A DNA stretch of 64,000 nt from Streptomyces sp. NBC_00162 (GCF_024611995.1 NZ_CP102509.1:3348001-3412000); one strand, 5' to 3'. Counted from the first letter of the stretch, positions 24,334-33,897 are shown. Translations and numbers: made by a program. Notes: generated by a model from the sequence alone, not told the origin.

Positions 24334-25787
24334 GTTCCGGCCCCCGGCGGGGCCTGGGACGCGGGGACACCGGCCTGGTGGGAGCCCTGCGCCGGCAGCG
24401 CGGCCAGCGGCGGCGCCCCCGGGCCGCCGGGAGGAGGCGTGCGCGTGCTGATCACCTGGAGGTCGGCGTCGGAGGTGACCACCGGGTGCCAGCCGTGCCG
24501 TCCGATGGCCCCGGTCAGGGCGCCCACCATCGCCGGGTCGAACTGCGCCCCCGCGCACCTCTCCAGCTCCGCCAGGGCGACCGGCACCGGCCGGGCCCGG
24601 CTGTACGACCGGGTCGAGGTCATCGCGTCGAAGGCGTCGGCCACCGCCACCACCCGGGCCAGCTCGGGGATCTGGTCGCCGGTCAGCCCGTACGGGTAGC
24701 CGGAGCCGTCGACCCGCTCGTGGTGGTGCAGGATCGCCGACCGGGCCTCCCCGAGGAAGCCGATGCCGCGCACCATCTCGTGCCCGTACTCGGGGTGCAG
24801 CTCGATGATCCGGCGCTCCTGCGGGGTGAGCGGCCCGTCCTTGCGCAGCAGCCGGGTCGGGACGCCGAGCTTGCCGACGTCGTGCAGGATCCCGGCGATG
24901 CGGACGACTTCGAGGCGGTCCTCGGCCATGCCGAGCTCGCGGGCGATCATCGCGGAGGCCTGGCCGACGCGTTCGCTGTGGCCCCGCGTGTAGCGGTCCT
25001 TGATGTCCACGGCCTGGACGAGGGCGCGGATGGTGGCCTGGTGGGCGGCGCGTTCGCGGTGGTACTGGGCGAAGACCCAGCAGGAGATGTACATCGGCAG
25101 CAGGACGAGCAGTGCGGCCGGGAGCCCGTACGGGCTGCGCCACATGACGGCCATCATGAGTCCGGCGAGGCCGTGCACGCAGTGCGGGGCGAGGGACCGG
25201 GTGAACAGTCCGCGCCAGGCGGTGGCGGCGGGCCGGCGTTCCGCGGCGGCCAGGACGCCTCCGTCGAGGGCGGTGAGCACCAGGCAGAAGGCGACGGCCG
25301 CGGCCGCCGCAGGGAGCATCACGTACGGGAAGTCGGCCGCCCAGAGGGGCGGGTCCACCGCCCCCGGCGGCCCGGACTCCGCGGAGGAGCCCAGCGCGGC
25401 CGGGCCGCGCAGCAGCCGGAACGTTTGCCCGGCGGTCCAGGCGGCTATCGACTGCTGCGCGCCGTGCCACACCCGGCGCACCCAGGCGGGCCGCTGGACC
25501 ACGGTCCCCGCGAGCCCGCCGGGCAGCGCCACGAGCGCGGCGGCGGCGGGCGGCAGCAGGAAGACGGCGGCCAGCACCACGGGGAAGAAGGAGCCGATGC
25601 CCTCGGGCACCCGGCTGCCCGGCAGCGGGAAGATCTTCACGAGTTCGCAGCCGAGGTAGAGCACGGCGAGCAGGGCGACGGCGGCCCAGGGCGTACCGGA
25701 ATCGGCGACGGCGGGCGCGGCGCATGCGAGGGACGCGAGGACGGCGCACAGGATGTAGCCGCGCGCCGCCGGCGGAAGTACCCGCAT
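24330..25787 (-). CDS. Membrane-bound HD-GYP domain protein
   Basis: A 485-residue protein: about seven membrane segments (10-240), a short linker helix, then an HD-GYP domain (about 250-430) with all key residues (GHSERVGQASAM, LHD at 301-303, GKLGVP, HHERVDGSGYP at 355-365, VADAFDAMTS). HD-GYP enzymes hydrolyse cyclic di-GMP to pGpG/GMP, and c-di-GMP governs development in Streptomyces through BldD. A proline-rich tail follows. ATG 25787 follows GGAGGAGAGC; the longer frame to 25889 is rejected. It overlaps the related HD gene downstream. Confidence 0.88.
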   Translation of the reverse strand: MRVLPPAARGYILCAVLASLACAAPAVADSGTPWAAVALLAVLYLGCELVKIFPLPGSRVPEGIGSFFPVVLAAVFLLPPAAAALVALPGGLAGTVVQRPAWVRRVWHGAQQSIAAWTAGQTFRLLRGPAALGSSAESGPPGAVDPPLWAADFPYVMLPAAAAAVAFCLVLTALDGGVLAAAERRPAATAWRGLFTRSLAPHCVHGLAGLMMAVMWRSPYGLPAALLVLLPMYISCWVFAQYHRERAAHQATIRALVQAVDIKDRYTRGHSERVGQASAMIARELGMAEDRLEVVRIAGILHDVGKLGVPTRLLRKDGPLTPQERRIIELHPEYGHEMVRGIGFLGEARSAILHHHERVDGSGYPYGLTGDQIPELARVVAVADAFDAMTSTRSYSRARPVPVALAELERCAGAQFDPAMVGALTGAIGRHGWHPVVTSDADLQVISTRTPPPGGPGAPPLAALPAQGSHQAGVPASQAPPGAGT

Positions 25788-25904
25788 GGCGCTCTCCTCC
25801 CCTGTGCCGTGCACGCCAGGTACTGAATCAAACCAGCACCGAATGGGGAGAATAAGTGGGGCCCCGAGAGAAGCGGGCCACATTTTCACATTGCGCCATA
25901 CGGA

Positions 25905-25953
25905 CGCCCCCGGATTAGCACTTTCGAGTGAACGAAGTGCCGGTCCGGGGGCG
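25905..25953 (-). terminator. Terminator after sigR-rsrA
   Basis: CGCCCCCGGA (25905-25914) pairs with TCCGGGGGCG (25944-25953), enclosing a second stem GCACTTTCG/CGAAGTGC. It lies about 40 bp past the rsrA stop. Confidence 0.7.
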
Positions 25954-25992
25954 GGGGTTGTTCAATCTTCCGGCCGAACGGCCGCGGAAGTG

Positions 25993-26298
25993 TCAGCCGG
26001 TGGCCGGGTTGTCGGCGGTGATGTCATGATCGGGAACGGCCTGTCCCGACCGGATCAGTTCGATCCGTCCCATCACCTTGGACCGCAGGTCGCTCGGTAC
26101 GTCGTCCGAGCCGCAGCAGCGCTTCACCAGCTTCTTCACGGCCTGCTCCAGGCCGTACTTCTCCAGACAGGGGCTGCACTCGCCGAAGTGTGTCTCGAAC
26201 TTCGTGCAGTCGCTGTCGGGCATCTCATGGTCGAGGAACTCGTAAAGGTGATCCAGGACCTCAGAGCACTCCGTCTCGTGCGGCTCTCCGCAACTCAT
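25993..26298 (-). CDS. rsrA: Redox-sensing anti-sigma factor RsrA
   Basis: A 101-residue zinc-binding anti-sigma factor. The ZAS motif is complete: H37-x3-C41-x2-C44, with Cys11 upstream as the disulfide partner; other cysteines are C3, C31, C61 and C62. In reduced form with zinc it holds SigR inactive; thiol oxidation makes a disulfide (C11 with C44 in S. coelicolor), releases zinc and frees SigR. Reduction by thioredoxin or mycothiol systems resets it. The start codon overlaps the sigR stop (ATGA), so the pair is translationally coupled. Confidence 0.97.
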   Translation of the reverse strand: MSCGEPHETECSEVLDHLYEFLDHEMPDSDCTKFETHFGECSPCLEKYGLEQAVKKLVKRCCGSDDVPSDLRSKVMGRIELIRSGQAVPDHDITADNPATG

Positions 26299-27104
26299 GA
26301 GCCCGAGCCTTTCCGGTCGTTCGACTCTCCCGCGCCCGCGGGAACCAGCCCGCGTTCACGGGCATAGTCCTCCAGCATTCCGCGGAGTTGACGGCGGCCA
26401 CGGTGCAGTCGCGACATGACCGTACCGATGGGTGTACCCATGATGTCGGCGATCTCCTTGTACGCAAAGCCCTCTACGTCGGCAAGGTAGACCGCGATGC
26501 GGAACTCCTCCGGAATGGCCTGGAGCGCTTCCTTCACATCCGAATCGGGCAGGTGATCGAGCGCCTGCGATTCGGCGGATCGCAGCCCGGTCGACATGTG
26601 CGACTCGGCGCGCGCCAGCTGCCAGTCCTCGATCTCCTCCGCGGCGCTGCGCTGGGGTTCGCGCTGCTTCTTGCGGTAGGAGTTGATGAACGTGTTGGTC
26701 AGGATGCGGTACAGCCACGCCTTCAGGTTGGTGCCCTCGCGGAACTGGTGGAAGGACGCGTATGCCTTCGCGTACGTCTCCTGGACCAGGTCCTCGGCGT
26801 CGGCCGGGTTGCGCGTCATGCGCAGCGCGGCCGAGTACATCTGGTCGAGGTAACCGAGGGCGTCCCGCTCGAAGCGCGCGTTCCGCTCCGGGGTCGTCTC
26901 CTCCGCGTGGCCTTCGTCGGTCCCAGCGACAGGACCCACCTCCTCCGACTGCGTGGCGGCTCCGAAAGCGGATCCGCTCGAATCGGAGAATAGTCGACCA
27001 TCCCGGCCCTCCGCCGCCCGAGCCGTGCTGCGCTTGGGGGCAGGAAGAACCGTCCAGTCCAGGTCAGCGGCCTGCCGACGGTTCTGACTGATGACCTGGG
27101 TCAT
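26295..27104 (-). CDS. sigR: ECF sigma factor SigR (long and short forms)
   Basis: An ECF sigma factor for the thiol-oxidative stress response. Region 2 ([40 protein letters not shown]) and region 4 ([39 protein letters not shown]) are near identical to S. coelicolor SigR. Two starts are supported. ATG 27104 (after GAGAGGGAG) gives 269 residues, the long inducible form. GTG 26939, abutting GGAGGAG, gives 214 residues, the basal form. The difference is 55 residues, as reported for SigR' in S. coelicolor. A SigR-type promoter lies 49 bp upstream of the long start. Confidence 0.96.
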   Translation of the reverse strand: MTQVISQNRRQAADLDWTVLPAPKRSTARAAEGRDGRLFSDSSGSAFGAATQSEEVGPVAGTDEGHAEETTPERNARFERDALGYLDQMYSAALRMTRNPADAEDLVQETYAKAYASFHQFREGTNLKAWLYRILTNTFINSYRKKQREPQRSAAEEIEDWQLARAESHMSTGLRSAESQALDHLPDSDVKEALQAIPEEFRIAVYLADVEGFAYKEIADIMGTPIGTVMSRLHRGRRQLRGMLEDYARERGLVPAGAGESNDRKGSGS

Positions 27105-27152
27105 GCGCTCCCTCTCCTCCGACAAGTTCCCTTACGTACCGACATCCGGGAC

Positions 27153-27178
27153 AACAGAAGGTTCGGGCGGCGCATTCC
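27153..27178 (-). promoter_or_regulatory. SigR-dependent promoter of sigR
   Basis: On the minus strand: GGAAT (27178-27174), 18-bp spacer, GTT (27155-27153), exactly the SigR consensus GGAAT-N18-GTT. It allows positive autoregulation and yields the transcript that carries the long SigR start. Confidence 0.85.
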
Positions 27179-27262
27179 CCGGCGGGGGCCGGGATTTCGG
27201 CCCGTTCCGGGGCCCGCGCGGCAGGGGTGACGCGGATCACCCCACAATCCACCGGGTCCCGA

Positions 27263-27904
27263 TCAGACCTCGAGGGCGGTGAGCCACTCGGCCACCGATT
27301 CGGTGATCAGCGCGAGGGCGGCCTCCTGGGTGACGTCCGCCTTCTTGGGCACCGCGAAGCCGTGGTCCCCGTACGGGACCTCCACGAGCGTGTAGGAGCC
27401 GCCCGGCGGGAACTCCTCCGGGCGCCCGAAGGGGTCCCGGCCGCCCTGGACCACCAGCGTGGGCCGCCCGGCGCCCAGCAGCTCCTCGGCCCGGGACTTC
27501 TCCGGCCGGCCCGGCGGGTGCAGCGGGAAGGCCAGCGCCAGCACCCCGGCCGCGCCCAGTGCGGCCGCGGTCCGGCAGGCCACCCGGGCCCCGGCGCTGC
27601 GGCCGCCCGCGACCACGGGCAGCCCGGGCTTCGCGAGGGCCGGCCACAGCCCGTGCCACCCCTCGTCGAGCACCTTGGGCGCGGCTGCGACCTTCTTCCC
27701 GGCGACCCGCCAGGGCTGTTCGACCAGCGCCACGGTGATCCCGCGCGCGGGCAGGGCGGCTGCCAGCGCCTGGAGGTCCCGGGCCTCGATGCCGCCACCG
27801 GCGCCGTGGCTGACGGCGAGCACGAGCCCGGCCTTGCGGGCGGTGTGCCAGGTGATGCGGGCCTCGCCCGCCGGGGTGTCGACGCTCTCGGTACGCGTGC
27901 TCAT
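27263..27904 (-). CDS. Alpha/beta hydrolase, dienelactone-hydrolase-like
   Basis: A 213-residue alpha/beta hydrolase. The nucleophile elbow is GGRSAG (Ser103), the acid is Asp in VVQGGRDPFGRPEEF, and the histidine is in VPYGDHGFAVPKK. Oxyanion region LVLAVSHGAGGGIEA. The closest relatives I recall are annotated as KANL3/Tex30-like or dienelactone-like hydrolases of unknown substrate. It lies just upstream of the sigR promoter region on the same strand as sigR, but is a separate unit. Confidence 0.8.
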   Translation of the reverse strand: MSTRTESVDTPAGEARITWHTARKAGLVLAVSHGAGGGIEARDLQALAAALPARGITVALVEQPWRVAGKKVAAAPKVLDEGWHGLWPALAKPGLPVVAGGRSAGARVACRTAAALGAAGVLALAFPLHPPGRPEKSRAEELLGAGRPTLVVQGGRDPFGRPEEFPPGGSYTLVEVPYGDHGFAVPKKADVTQEAALALITESVAEWLTALEV

Positions 27905-27951
27905 GGACCCATCCTGCAACGGGCCGCGGCGCCGGCGCGCTGGCCGACGCG

Positions 27952-28770
27952 CTAGAAGAGCGTGCCCTCCTCCGGCGCGGCGAGCTCCGCCAGCAGCTCC
28001 GGCCCGTTGTTCCGTACGTTGCTGACGGCGGTGGACACCGGGTAGGCGCGCATCAGGCCGCCCGGCGGCGGTGCCAGCAGCTCCCGCAGCGAGCCCTCGG
28101 TGTCGGTGTTCGCCGGGTCCAGCCAGGCGTCCCAGCGGTCGGGGGTCAGCATGAGCGGCATCCGCGGGTGGATCTCGGACAGCGAGCGCGGCCCCTCGGC
28201 GGGAGCCACCCCCAGCGGCCCAGTCTCGGCCTCGGTGGTGATCACCGAGCAGGTGACCCACCAGGCGAGCGGGTGCTCGTCGGGCAGGGTCCGGTCGCGC
28301 CAGAACTCGTATATCCCGGCCATGGCGAACACGGAGCCGTCGGCGGGGAGCACGAAATAGGGCTGCTTGCGGGCCCGCTTCTTCTTGCCCTCCACCTCCA
28401 GCTGCCGCTCGTCGTGGGCGGTGACCCACTCGTAGTAGCCGTCGGCGGGGACGATGCAGCGGCGCTGCGCGAAGGGGCGCCGGAAGGAGGGCTTCTCGGC
28501 GAGGGTCTCGGACCGGGCGTTGATCATCCGGGCGGCGCCGTCGGGGTTCTGGGCCCAGGAGGGGACGAGCCCCCACTTCAGGGTGCGCAGCTGGCGAACC
28601 GGACGGGGGTCGGACGCGTCTTTCAGGGGACGGTCGAGGACGACGTGGACCTGCTTGGTCGGCGCCACGTTGAAGTCGGGGGCCAGGGCCTCCTCCGGCT
28701 CCCACTTCTCGATGCCGAAGGCCTCCACCAGGTCCTCGGGTCCACGACTCACCGCATACCGTCCGCACAT
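27952..28770 (-). CDS. SOS-response-associated peptidase family protein (YedK/HMCES)
   Basis: A 272-residue SRAP-domain protein. Cys2, exposed after Met removal (MCGRYAVS), forms a covalent thiazolidine bond with abasic sites in single-stranded DNA, shielding them. The other conserved positions are present: [18 protein letters not shown] with the catalytic glutamate, and SEIHPRMP with the histidine. The start must be ATG 28770 so that cysteine is residue 2; the GTG at 28779 would abolish function. There is an insert of Lys/Arg-rich residues ([12 protein letters not shown]) near 130. Confidence 0.93.
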   Translation of the reverse strand: MCGRYAVSRGPEDLVEAFGIEKWEPEEALAPDFNVAPTKQVHVVLDRPLKDASDPRPVRQLRTLKWGLVPSWAQNPDGAARMINARSETLAEKPSFRRPFAQRRCIVPADGYYEWVTAHDERQLEVEGKKKRARKQPYFVLPADGSVFAMAGIYEFWRDRTLPDEHPLAWWVTCSVITTEAETGPLGVAPAEGPRSLSEIHPRMPLMLTPDRWDAWLDPANTDTEGSLRELLAPPPGGLMRAYPVSTAVSNVRNNGPELLAELAAPEEGTLF

Positions 28771-28823
28771 GGCTGCCACACTGCCATGTCACCCACTCAC
28801 CACCGCAAGGAGTCCGCCACCTC

Positions 28824-29537
28824 ATGGACAGCAGCACGACGGCCGGCCTCTGGGACCGGCTCACGGGTATACAGACGGCGCCCGACCTGTGGCTGGTGAT
28901 CGTGACCGGCGTGGCCGCGCTGGCCGCCGTGGGCCCGCGCCCGCTGTGGCGGCTGTCGCGCAACGCCGTGACCATCGCGCACGAGGGCGGCCACGGCCTG
29001 CTGGCGCTGCTGACCGGGCGGCGGCTCGACGGGATACGGCTGCACTCCGACACCAGCGGGGTCACCGTCAGCCGGGGCAAGCCGACCGGGCTGGGCATGA
29101 TCCTGACCGCCGCGGCCGGGTACACCGCGCCCTCGCTGCTCGGGCTCGGCGGGGCGGCCCTGCTGTCCGCGCACCGGATCACGCTGCTGCTGTGGGTGGC
29201 CACCGTCCTGCTGGTGGCGATGCTGGTGATGATCCGGAACGCCTACGGGGCCCTGACCGTGGTGCTGACCGGCGGGGCCTTCCTGCTGGTGTCCTGGCTG
29301 GCCCCCGCCGAGGTGCAGGCCGTCTTCGCGTACGGGGTGGTGTGGTTCCTGCTGCTCGGCGGGGTCCGGCCGGTCTTCGAGCTCGGGGCCAAGCGCCGGC
29401 ACGGCGGAGCGCCGGATTCGGACGCCGATCAGCTCGGTCGGCTCACCCACGTGCACCCGGTGGTGTGGCTGCTCCTCTTCCATGTTGTCGCGCTGTGCTC
29501 CCTGGTGGGCGGCGGCCGCTGGCTTCTCGCCCTCTGA
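28824..29537 (+). CDS. M50-like membrane metalloprotease family protein
   Basis: A 237-residue integral membrane protein with about six segments. HEGGH (53-57) is the zinc-binding HExxH of M50 peptidases, here near the end of the first helix after RNAVTIA. A second ligand could be Asp/His in the C-terminal [13 protein letters not shown]. Short relatives of this kind are common in actinobacteria and their substrate is unknown. AAGGAG precedes the ATG. Confidence 0.82.
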   Translation: MDSSTTAGLWDRLTGIQTAPDLWLVIVTGVAALAAVGPRPLWRLSRNAVTIAHEGGHGLLALLTGRRLDGIRLHSDTSGVTVSRGKPTGLGMILTAAAGYTAPSLLGLGGAALLSAHRITLLLWVATVLLVAMLVMIRNAYGALTVVLTGGAFLLVSWLAPAEVQAVFAYGVVWFLLLGGVRPVFELGAKRRHGGAPDSDADQLGRLTHVHPVVWLLLFHVVALCSLVGGGRWLLAL

Positions 29538-29590
29538 GACCGGGCAGCGATCAAGATCCGGGTCCGGAGGAAGCCACTAAAGTGGTGGCC

Positions 29591-30946
29591 ATGACCGAGA
29601 CCCCCGCGCTCCACGCCCTCTGGCCCGCCCCGATCGCCGACGCTGCCGTCCATGCCACCGTCACCGTGCCGGGGTCCAAGTCGGTCACCAACCGCGCTCT
29701 CGTGCTCGCCGCGCTCGCCGCCGAGCCGGGCTGGGTGCGCCGCCCGCTGCGCTCGCGCGACTCCCAACTGATGGCCGACGCCCTGCGCGCGATGGGCGTG
29801 GGCATCGAGGAAACCGTCTCCTCCAGTTCGGCCGGCGAGGGCGCCGGCGGCGAGGCCTGGCGGATCATCCCGGCCGCCCTGCACGGCCCGGCCACCGTCG
29901 ACGTCGGCAACGCGGGCACGGTCATGCGCTTCCTGCCGCCCGTCGCCACCCTCGCCGACGGCGACATCCGCTTCGACGGCGACCCGCGCTCCTACGAGCG
30001 GCCGCTGGGCCAGGTCATCAACGCCCTGCGCACCCTCGGCGCCCGGATCGACGACGACGGCCGGGGCGCTCTGCCGCTGACCGTGCAGGGCGGCGGGGCC
30101 CTGGAGGGCGGCGTCGTGGAGATCGACGCCAGCAACTCCTCCCAGTTCGTCTCCGCGCTGCTGCTCTCCGCCCCGCGTTTCAACCAGGGCATCGAGGTGC
30201 GGCACGTGGGCAGCAACCTGCCGTCGATGCCGCACATCCGGATGACGGTGGAGATGCTGCGCGCGGCGGGCGCCCAGGTCGACACCCCCGAAGCCGGCGG
30301 CGAGAAGAACGTGTGGCGGGTGGCCCCCGGCGCCCTGCTCGGCCGCGATCTGGTGGTGGAGCCGGACCTGTCCAACGCCCAGCCCTTCATGGCCGCGGCG
30401 CTGATCACCGGCGGTACGGTCACCATCCCGGACTGGCCGCGCCGCACCACGCAGCCCGGCGACGCGCTGCGCCGGATCTTCACGGAGATGGGCGGCTCCT
30501 GCGAGCTGACCGACGCGGGCCTGGTCTTCACCGGCACCGGCAAGATCCACGGCATCGACGTGGACCTGGGCGAGGTCGGCGAACTCACCCCGGGCATCGC
30601 GGCGGTGGCGGCCCTGGCCGACTCGGAGTCGGTCCTGCGCGGGGTCCAGCACCTGCGGCTGCACGAGACGGACCGGCTGGCCGCGCTGACCAAGGAGATC
30701 AACGCGCTCGGCGGCGACGTCACCGAGACGGCGGACGGCCTGCACATCCGGCCGCGCCCGCTGCACGGCGGCACCTTCCACACGTACGACGACCACCGGA
30801 TGGCCACCGCGGGCGCGGTGATCGGCCTGGCGGTGGAGGGCGTACTGATCGAGAACGTGGCGACGACCGCGAAGACCCTGCCGGACTTCCCGAGGATGTG
30901 GGCGGATATGCTCGCAGGGGATTCCGAAGCGGGATCGGGAGCGTAG
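29591..30946 (+). CDS. aroA: 3-phosphoshikimate 1-carboxyvinyltransferase (EPSP synthase)
   Basis: A 451-residue EPSP synthase, sixth step of the shikimate pathway: it joins phosphoenolpyruvate and shikimate-3-phosphate. Motifs: [11 protein letters not shown] (27-37, substrate lysine), [26 protein letters not shown], and [21 protein letters not shown] keeps the glycine and has VMR where class I enzymes have TAMR. rsgA follows 8 bp after the stop, an actinobacterial pairing also seen in mycobacteria. Confidence 0.95.
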   Translation: MTETPALHALWPAPIADAAVHATVTVPGSKSVTNRALVLAALAAEPGWVRRPLRSRDSQLMADALRAMGVGIEETVSSSSAGEGAGGEAWRIIPAALHGPATVDVGNAGTVMRFLPPVATLADGDIRFDGDPRSYERPLGQVINALRTLGARIDDDGRGALPLTVQGGGALEGGVVEIDASNSSQFVSALLLSAPRFNQGIEVRHVGSNLPSMPHIRMTVEMLRAAGAQVDTPEAGGEKNVWRVAPGALLGRDLVVEPDLSNAQPFMAAALITGGTVTIPDWPRRTTQPGDALRRIFTEMGGSCELTDAGLVFTGTGKIHGIDVDLGEVGELTPGIAAVAALADSESVLRGVQHLRLHETDRLAALTKEINALGGDVTETADGLHIRPRPLHGGTFHTYDDHRMATAGAVIGLAVEGVLIENVATTAKTLPDFPRMWADMLAGDSEAGSGA

Positions 30947-30954
30947 GGCCCGTC

Positions 30955-31965
30955 ATGCGCAGGTACGGCAAGCACACCGACGAGGACGACATCCGCCAGC
31001 GCCCCAACCCCAAGGGCAACCGGCCGCGTACGAACATCCGCCCCAAACACGAGGACGCCTCCGAGGGATTCGTCCTCACCGTCGACCGCGGCCGGCTGAC
31101 CTGCCTGGTCGGGGACCGCACGGTCCACGCGATGAAGTCCAGGGAACTGGGCCGCAAGGCGGCGGTGGTCGGGGACCTGGTCTGGATCGTCGGTGACCTG
31201 TCCGGCAAGAAGGACACCCTCGCCCGGATCGTACGGATCGAGGAGCGCAAGTCCGTCCTGCGGCGCACCGCCGACGACGACGACCCGTACGAGCGGGTGG
31301 TCGTCGCCAACGCCGACCAGCTGGCCATCGTGACGGCCCTGGCCGACCCGGAGCCGCGGCCCCGGATGATCGACCGCTGTCTGGTGGCGGCGTACGACGC
31401 CGGTCTGGAACCGCTGCTGGTGCTCACCAAGTCCGATCTGACCTCCGCCGACAAGATCCTGGAGATCTACTCGACGCTCGGCGTGAACTACGTGGTGACC
31501 AACCGCGAGGAGCTCGCGACGGGCGACGCGGCCGACCGGGTGCGCGAACGTCTCAACGGCCGGATCACCGCCTTCGTCGGCCATTCGGGCGTCGGCAAGA
31601 CCACCCTGGTGAACTCGCTGGTCGCCGAGGGCCGCCAGCGCGCCACGGGGCACGTCAACGCGGTCACCGGCCGCGGCCGGCACACCACCACCTCGGCGCT
31701 CGCGCTGCCGCTGCCGGGCGGCGACGGCTGGGTCATCGACACCCCGGGCGTGCGCTCCTTCGGCCTGCACCACGTGGATCCGTCCCGGGTGATCCTGGCC
31801 TTCCCGGACCTGGTGCCCGGTACCGAGGAGTGCCCGCGCGCCTGCAGCCACGACGAGCCGGACTGCGCGCTCGACAAGTGGGTGGAGGACGGCCACGCGG
31901 ACCCGGCGCGGCTGTACTCACTGCGGCGGCTGCTGGAGACGCGGGAGCGCCGCGAAGGCGACTGA
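30955..31965 (+). CDS. rsgA: Ribosome small subunit-dependent GTPase RsgA
   Basis: A 336-residue circularly permuted GTPase that helps mature the 30S subunit. OB-fold domain (about 35-105), then GTPase motifs in permuted order: G4 TKSD (158-161), G1 GHSGVGKTT (209-217), G3 DTPG (262-265). The C-terminal zinc knuckle reads CPRACSHDEPDCAL. A basic N-terminal tail (RQRPNPKGNRPRTNIRPKH) probably contacts rRNA. It is the second gene of the aroA-rsgA unit. Confidence 0.95.
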   Translation: MRRYGKHTDEDDIRQRPNPKGNRPRTNIRPKHEDASEGFVLTVDRGRLTCLVGDRTVHAMKSRELGRKAAVVGDLVWIVGDLSGKKDTLARIVRIEERKSVLRRTADDDDPYERVVVANADQLAIVTALADPEPRPRMIDRCLVAAYDAGLEPLLVLTKSDLTSADKILEIYSTLGVNYVVTNREELATGDAADRVRERLNGRITAFVGHSGVGKTTLVNSLVAEGRQRATGHVNAVTGRGRHTTTSALALPLPGGDGWVIDTPGVRSFGLHHVDPSRVILAFPDLVPGTEECPRACSHDEPDCALDKWVEDGHADPARLYSLRRLLETRERREGD

Positions 31966-32056
31966 CGCAGCGTCGGGTTTGCCGAAGATCGCGTCTGGAT
32001 AAATCCATAATCGCACCAAGTGACGAGAAATCACGTGACGCGGGGAGGCATTCGAC

Positions 32057-32380
32057 ATGGCGTGGCTGCTCGTCGTGGTGGCCGGACTCCTGGAGACCGG
32101 ATTCGCGGTCTGCCTCAAGCTGTCCCACGGCTTCACCCGACTGTGGCCGACCGTCGCCTTCGCCTGCTTCGCCCTCGGCAGCTTCGGCCTGCTCACGCTG
32201 GCCCTCAAGAAGCTGGACGTCGGTCCGGCGTACGCGGTGTGGACCGGCATCGGCGCCGCCGGGACGGCGATCTACGGCATGATCTTCCTCGGCGACCTGG
32301 TCTCCACCCTCAAGCTCGTCTCGATCTCCCTGGTGATCCTCGGGGTCATCGGGCTCCAGCTGTCCGGTTCTGCGCACTGA
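32057..32380 (+). CDS. Small multidrug resistance (SMR) transporter, Gdx/SugE-like
   Basis: A 107-residue protein with four membrane helices. Glu13 in LLETGFAVCLKLS is the essential proton/substrate-coupling glutamate. AYAVWTGIGAAGTAIYGMIF is typical of Gdx/SugE (guanidinium exporter) and related subtypes. The first helix has GLLETGFAVCLK rather than the EVxxTxxLK of EmrE. The stop overlaps the convergent TetR gene end by 35 bp. Start preceded by GGGGAGG. Substrate could be guanidinium or a quaternary amine. Confidence 0.9.
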   Translation: MAWLLVVVAGLLETGFAVCLKLSHGFTRLWPTVAFACFALGSFGLLTLALKKLDVGPAYAVWTGIGAAGTAIYGMIFLGDLVSTLKLVSISLVILGVIGLQLSGSAH

Positions 32381-32885
32381 GCAGCCGGAGCAGTTCTCCC
32401 GCCCCCGGGTCCTCCCCCGGGGCCACCACGTAGGAGAGGGCGAGCCGTATCGCGAGCTCGCACCGCTGGACGTCCTCCGCGGGCATGAGCGCGGCGGCCG
32501 CCCGGTCCCGTACCGACCGGGCCAGTTCACCGGGCCCGGGCGCACGGCCCGCAGCGGGCAGGTCCGGGTCCCAGAACCCGGTCAGCAGGGCCCGTACGAG
32601 GGGATAGGCGCGGGCCGCCCGTACGGTCCACTCCGCGACCGCGGCGAGCCGTTCGGCGGTCGGGGCGGGGGTGGACAGGGCTCGCTCGACCCCGTCGAGG
32701 TACCGCTCGCCCTCGCGCCGGACCAGGGCGCGGCCCAGGCCGCCCTTGCCGCCGAACTCGTTGTAGAGGGTCTGCCGGGACACCCCGGCGGCCGCCGCCA
32801 CGTCGACCATCCGCACGGCCGGCCAGGGGCGCGCCGAGAGCGCCGCTCCCGCCGCCTCCAGCAAGGTCTCCCGGGCTGCCGGCAT
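32346..32885 (-). CDS. TetR-family repressor, convergent with the SMR gene
   Basis: A 179-residue TetR regulator. HTH at about 20-60 (VRMVDVAAAAGVSRQTLYNEFGGK), and a C-terminal ligand domain with RAYPLVRALLTGFWDPDLPA. It faces the SMR gene tail to tail and hisN head to head. An inverted repeat 47 bp upstream of its start is a candidate operator. Its target could be its own promoter and the SMR gene. The longer frame to 33767 is an antisense artefact. Confidence 0.82.
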   Translation of the reverse strand: MPAARETLLEAAGAALSARPWPAVRMVDVAAAAGVSRQTLYNEFGGKGGLGRALVRREGERYLDGVERALSTPAPTAERLAAVAEWTVRAARAYPLVRALLTGFWDPDLPAAGRAPGPGELARSVRDRAAAALMPAEDVQRCELAIRLALSYVVAPGEDPGAGELLRLLSAQNRTAGAR

Positions 32886-32931
32886 CGTCGCCTCCCCACT
32901 GGGCCGTTCCCGCTGGGCTCCCCGGCCAGAG

Positions 32932-32956
32932 TTGACGGGGCGACAGATCCTGTCAA
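32932..32956. promoter_or_regulatory. Nested inverted repeat between the TetR gene and hisN
   Basis: GACAG-ATC-CTGTC (32942-32954) is perfect, and TTGAC (32932-32936) mirrors GTCAA (32952-32956). It is a likely TetR operator and overlaps the region where a hisN promoter is expected. Confidence 0.5.
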
Positions 32957-32999
32957 GGGCGCGTCCCGGCCGCGCCACCGGCCGCGATACTGTTCGGCC

Positions 33000-33803
33000 A
33001 TGTCCGAGTATGACGATGACCTGCGCCTTGCCCTCGAACTCGCCGACGCGGCGGACGTCGCGACGATGGAGCGGTTCCGTGCCCTCGACCTCAAGGTCGA
33101 GACGAAGCCGGACATGACCCCGGTGAGCGAGGCGGACCAGGCCGCCGAGGCCATCATCCGGGCCGGCATCGAAGCCGCGCGGCCCGACGACGCGATCCTC
33201 GGCGAGGAGTACGGCCTGCAGGGCAGCGGCCCGCGGCGCTGGGTCGTGGACCCGATCGACGGCACGAAGAACTACGTGCGCGGCGTCCCGGTCTGGGCGA
33301 CCCTGATCTCCCTGATGACGGAGGGCGAGGACGGCGTCTTCCGCCCCGTGGTGGGCGTGGTGTCCGCGCCCGCGCTGGGCCGCCGCTGGTGGGCGGTGCG
33401 GGGCGGCGGTGCGTACGGCGGCGGCGCGCTCGGCGAGACCACGCCGATCGGCGTCTCGAAGGTGGGCGGGCTGGGCGACGCCTCGTTCGCGTACTCCTCG
33501 CTGAGCGGCTGGGAGGAGCAGGGCCGCCTCGCCGGCTTCCTGGACCTGACCCGCGCCTGCTGGCGTACGCGCGGCTACGGCGACTTCTGGCCGTACATGA
33601 TGGTCGCGGAGGGCTCGCTGGACCTGTGCGCCGAGCCGGAGCTGAACCTCTGGGACATGGCGGCCATCGCGGTCGTGGTCCAGGAGGCGGGCGGCCGCTT
33701 CACCAGCCTGGACGGGGTGGACGGGGTGCACGGCGGGAACGCGGCGGCCTCCAACGGACTGCTCCACGAGGAGATGCTGGAGCTGCTGCGCCCGCGCGCC
33801 TGA
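33000..33803 (+). CDS. hisN: Histidinol-phosphatase HisN (inositol monophosphatase family)
   Basis: A 267-residue IMP-family phosphatase that acts in the last phosphate-removal step of histidine biosynthesis in actinobacteria. Metal-binding motifs: GEEYG (68-72), DPIDGTKNY (84-92) and LWDMAAIAVVVQEAGGRFTS near the end. The sequence agrees with streptomycete HisN. An unrelated IMPase substrate is possible, but gene context agrees with S. coelicolor hisN near aroA/rsgA. Confidence 0.9.
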   Translation: MSEYDDDLRLALELADAADVATMERFRALDLKVETKPDMTPVSEADQAAEAIIRAGIEAARPDDAILGEEYGLQGSGPRRWVVDPIDGTKNYVRGVPVWATLISLMTEGEDGVFRPVVGVVSAPALGRRWWAVRGGGAYGGGALGETTPIGVSKVGGLGDASFAYSSLSGWEEQGRLAGFLDLTRACWRTRGYGDFWPYMMVAEGSLDLCAEPELNLWDMAAIAVVVQEAGGRFTSLDGVDGVHGGNAAASNGLLHEEMLELLRPRA

Positions 33804-33867
33804 GTACGCGCCTGTGCGTGCCCTCTTGTTGACGGTGCGTGTCCGTGGGAATCTGAGAATCCCCCGC

Positions 33868-33897
33868 TTGTGCGCTTGTGAACTCTTTCTCTAGGAT
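33868..33897 (+). promoter_or_regulatory. Candidate housekeeping promoter of the CBS gene
   Basis: TTGTGC (33868-33873), 18-bp spacer, TAGGAT (33892-33897), about 55 bp upstream of the CBS start. Confidence 0.4.

Noticed and set aside
23059..25749. 896-residue minus-strand frame spanning both HD genes
   Set aside because: Upstream half is an out-of-frame shadow of the HD-GYP gene; only the part from 24333 is a real protein.
31966..32056. Guanidine riboswitch upstream of the SMR gene
   Set aside because: The gap has a weak GTGA/TCAC repeat, but not the conserved loops or pseudoknot of any guanidine riboswitch class I know.
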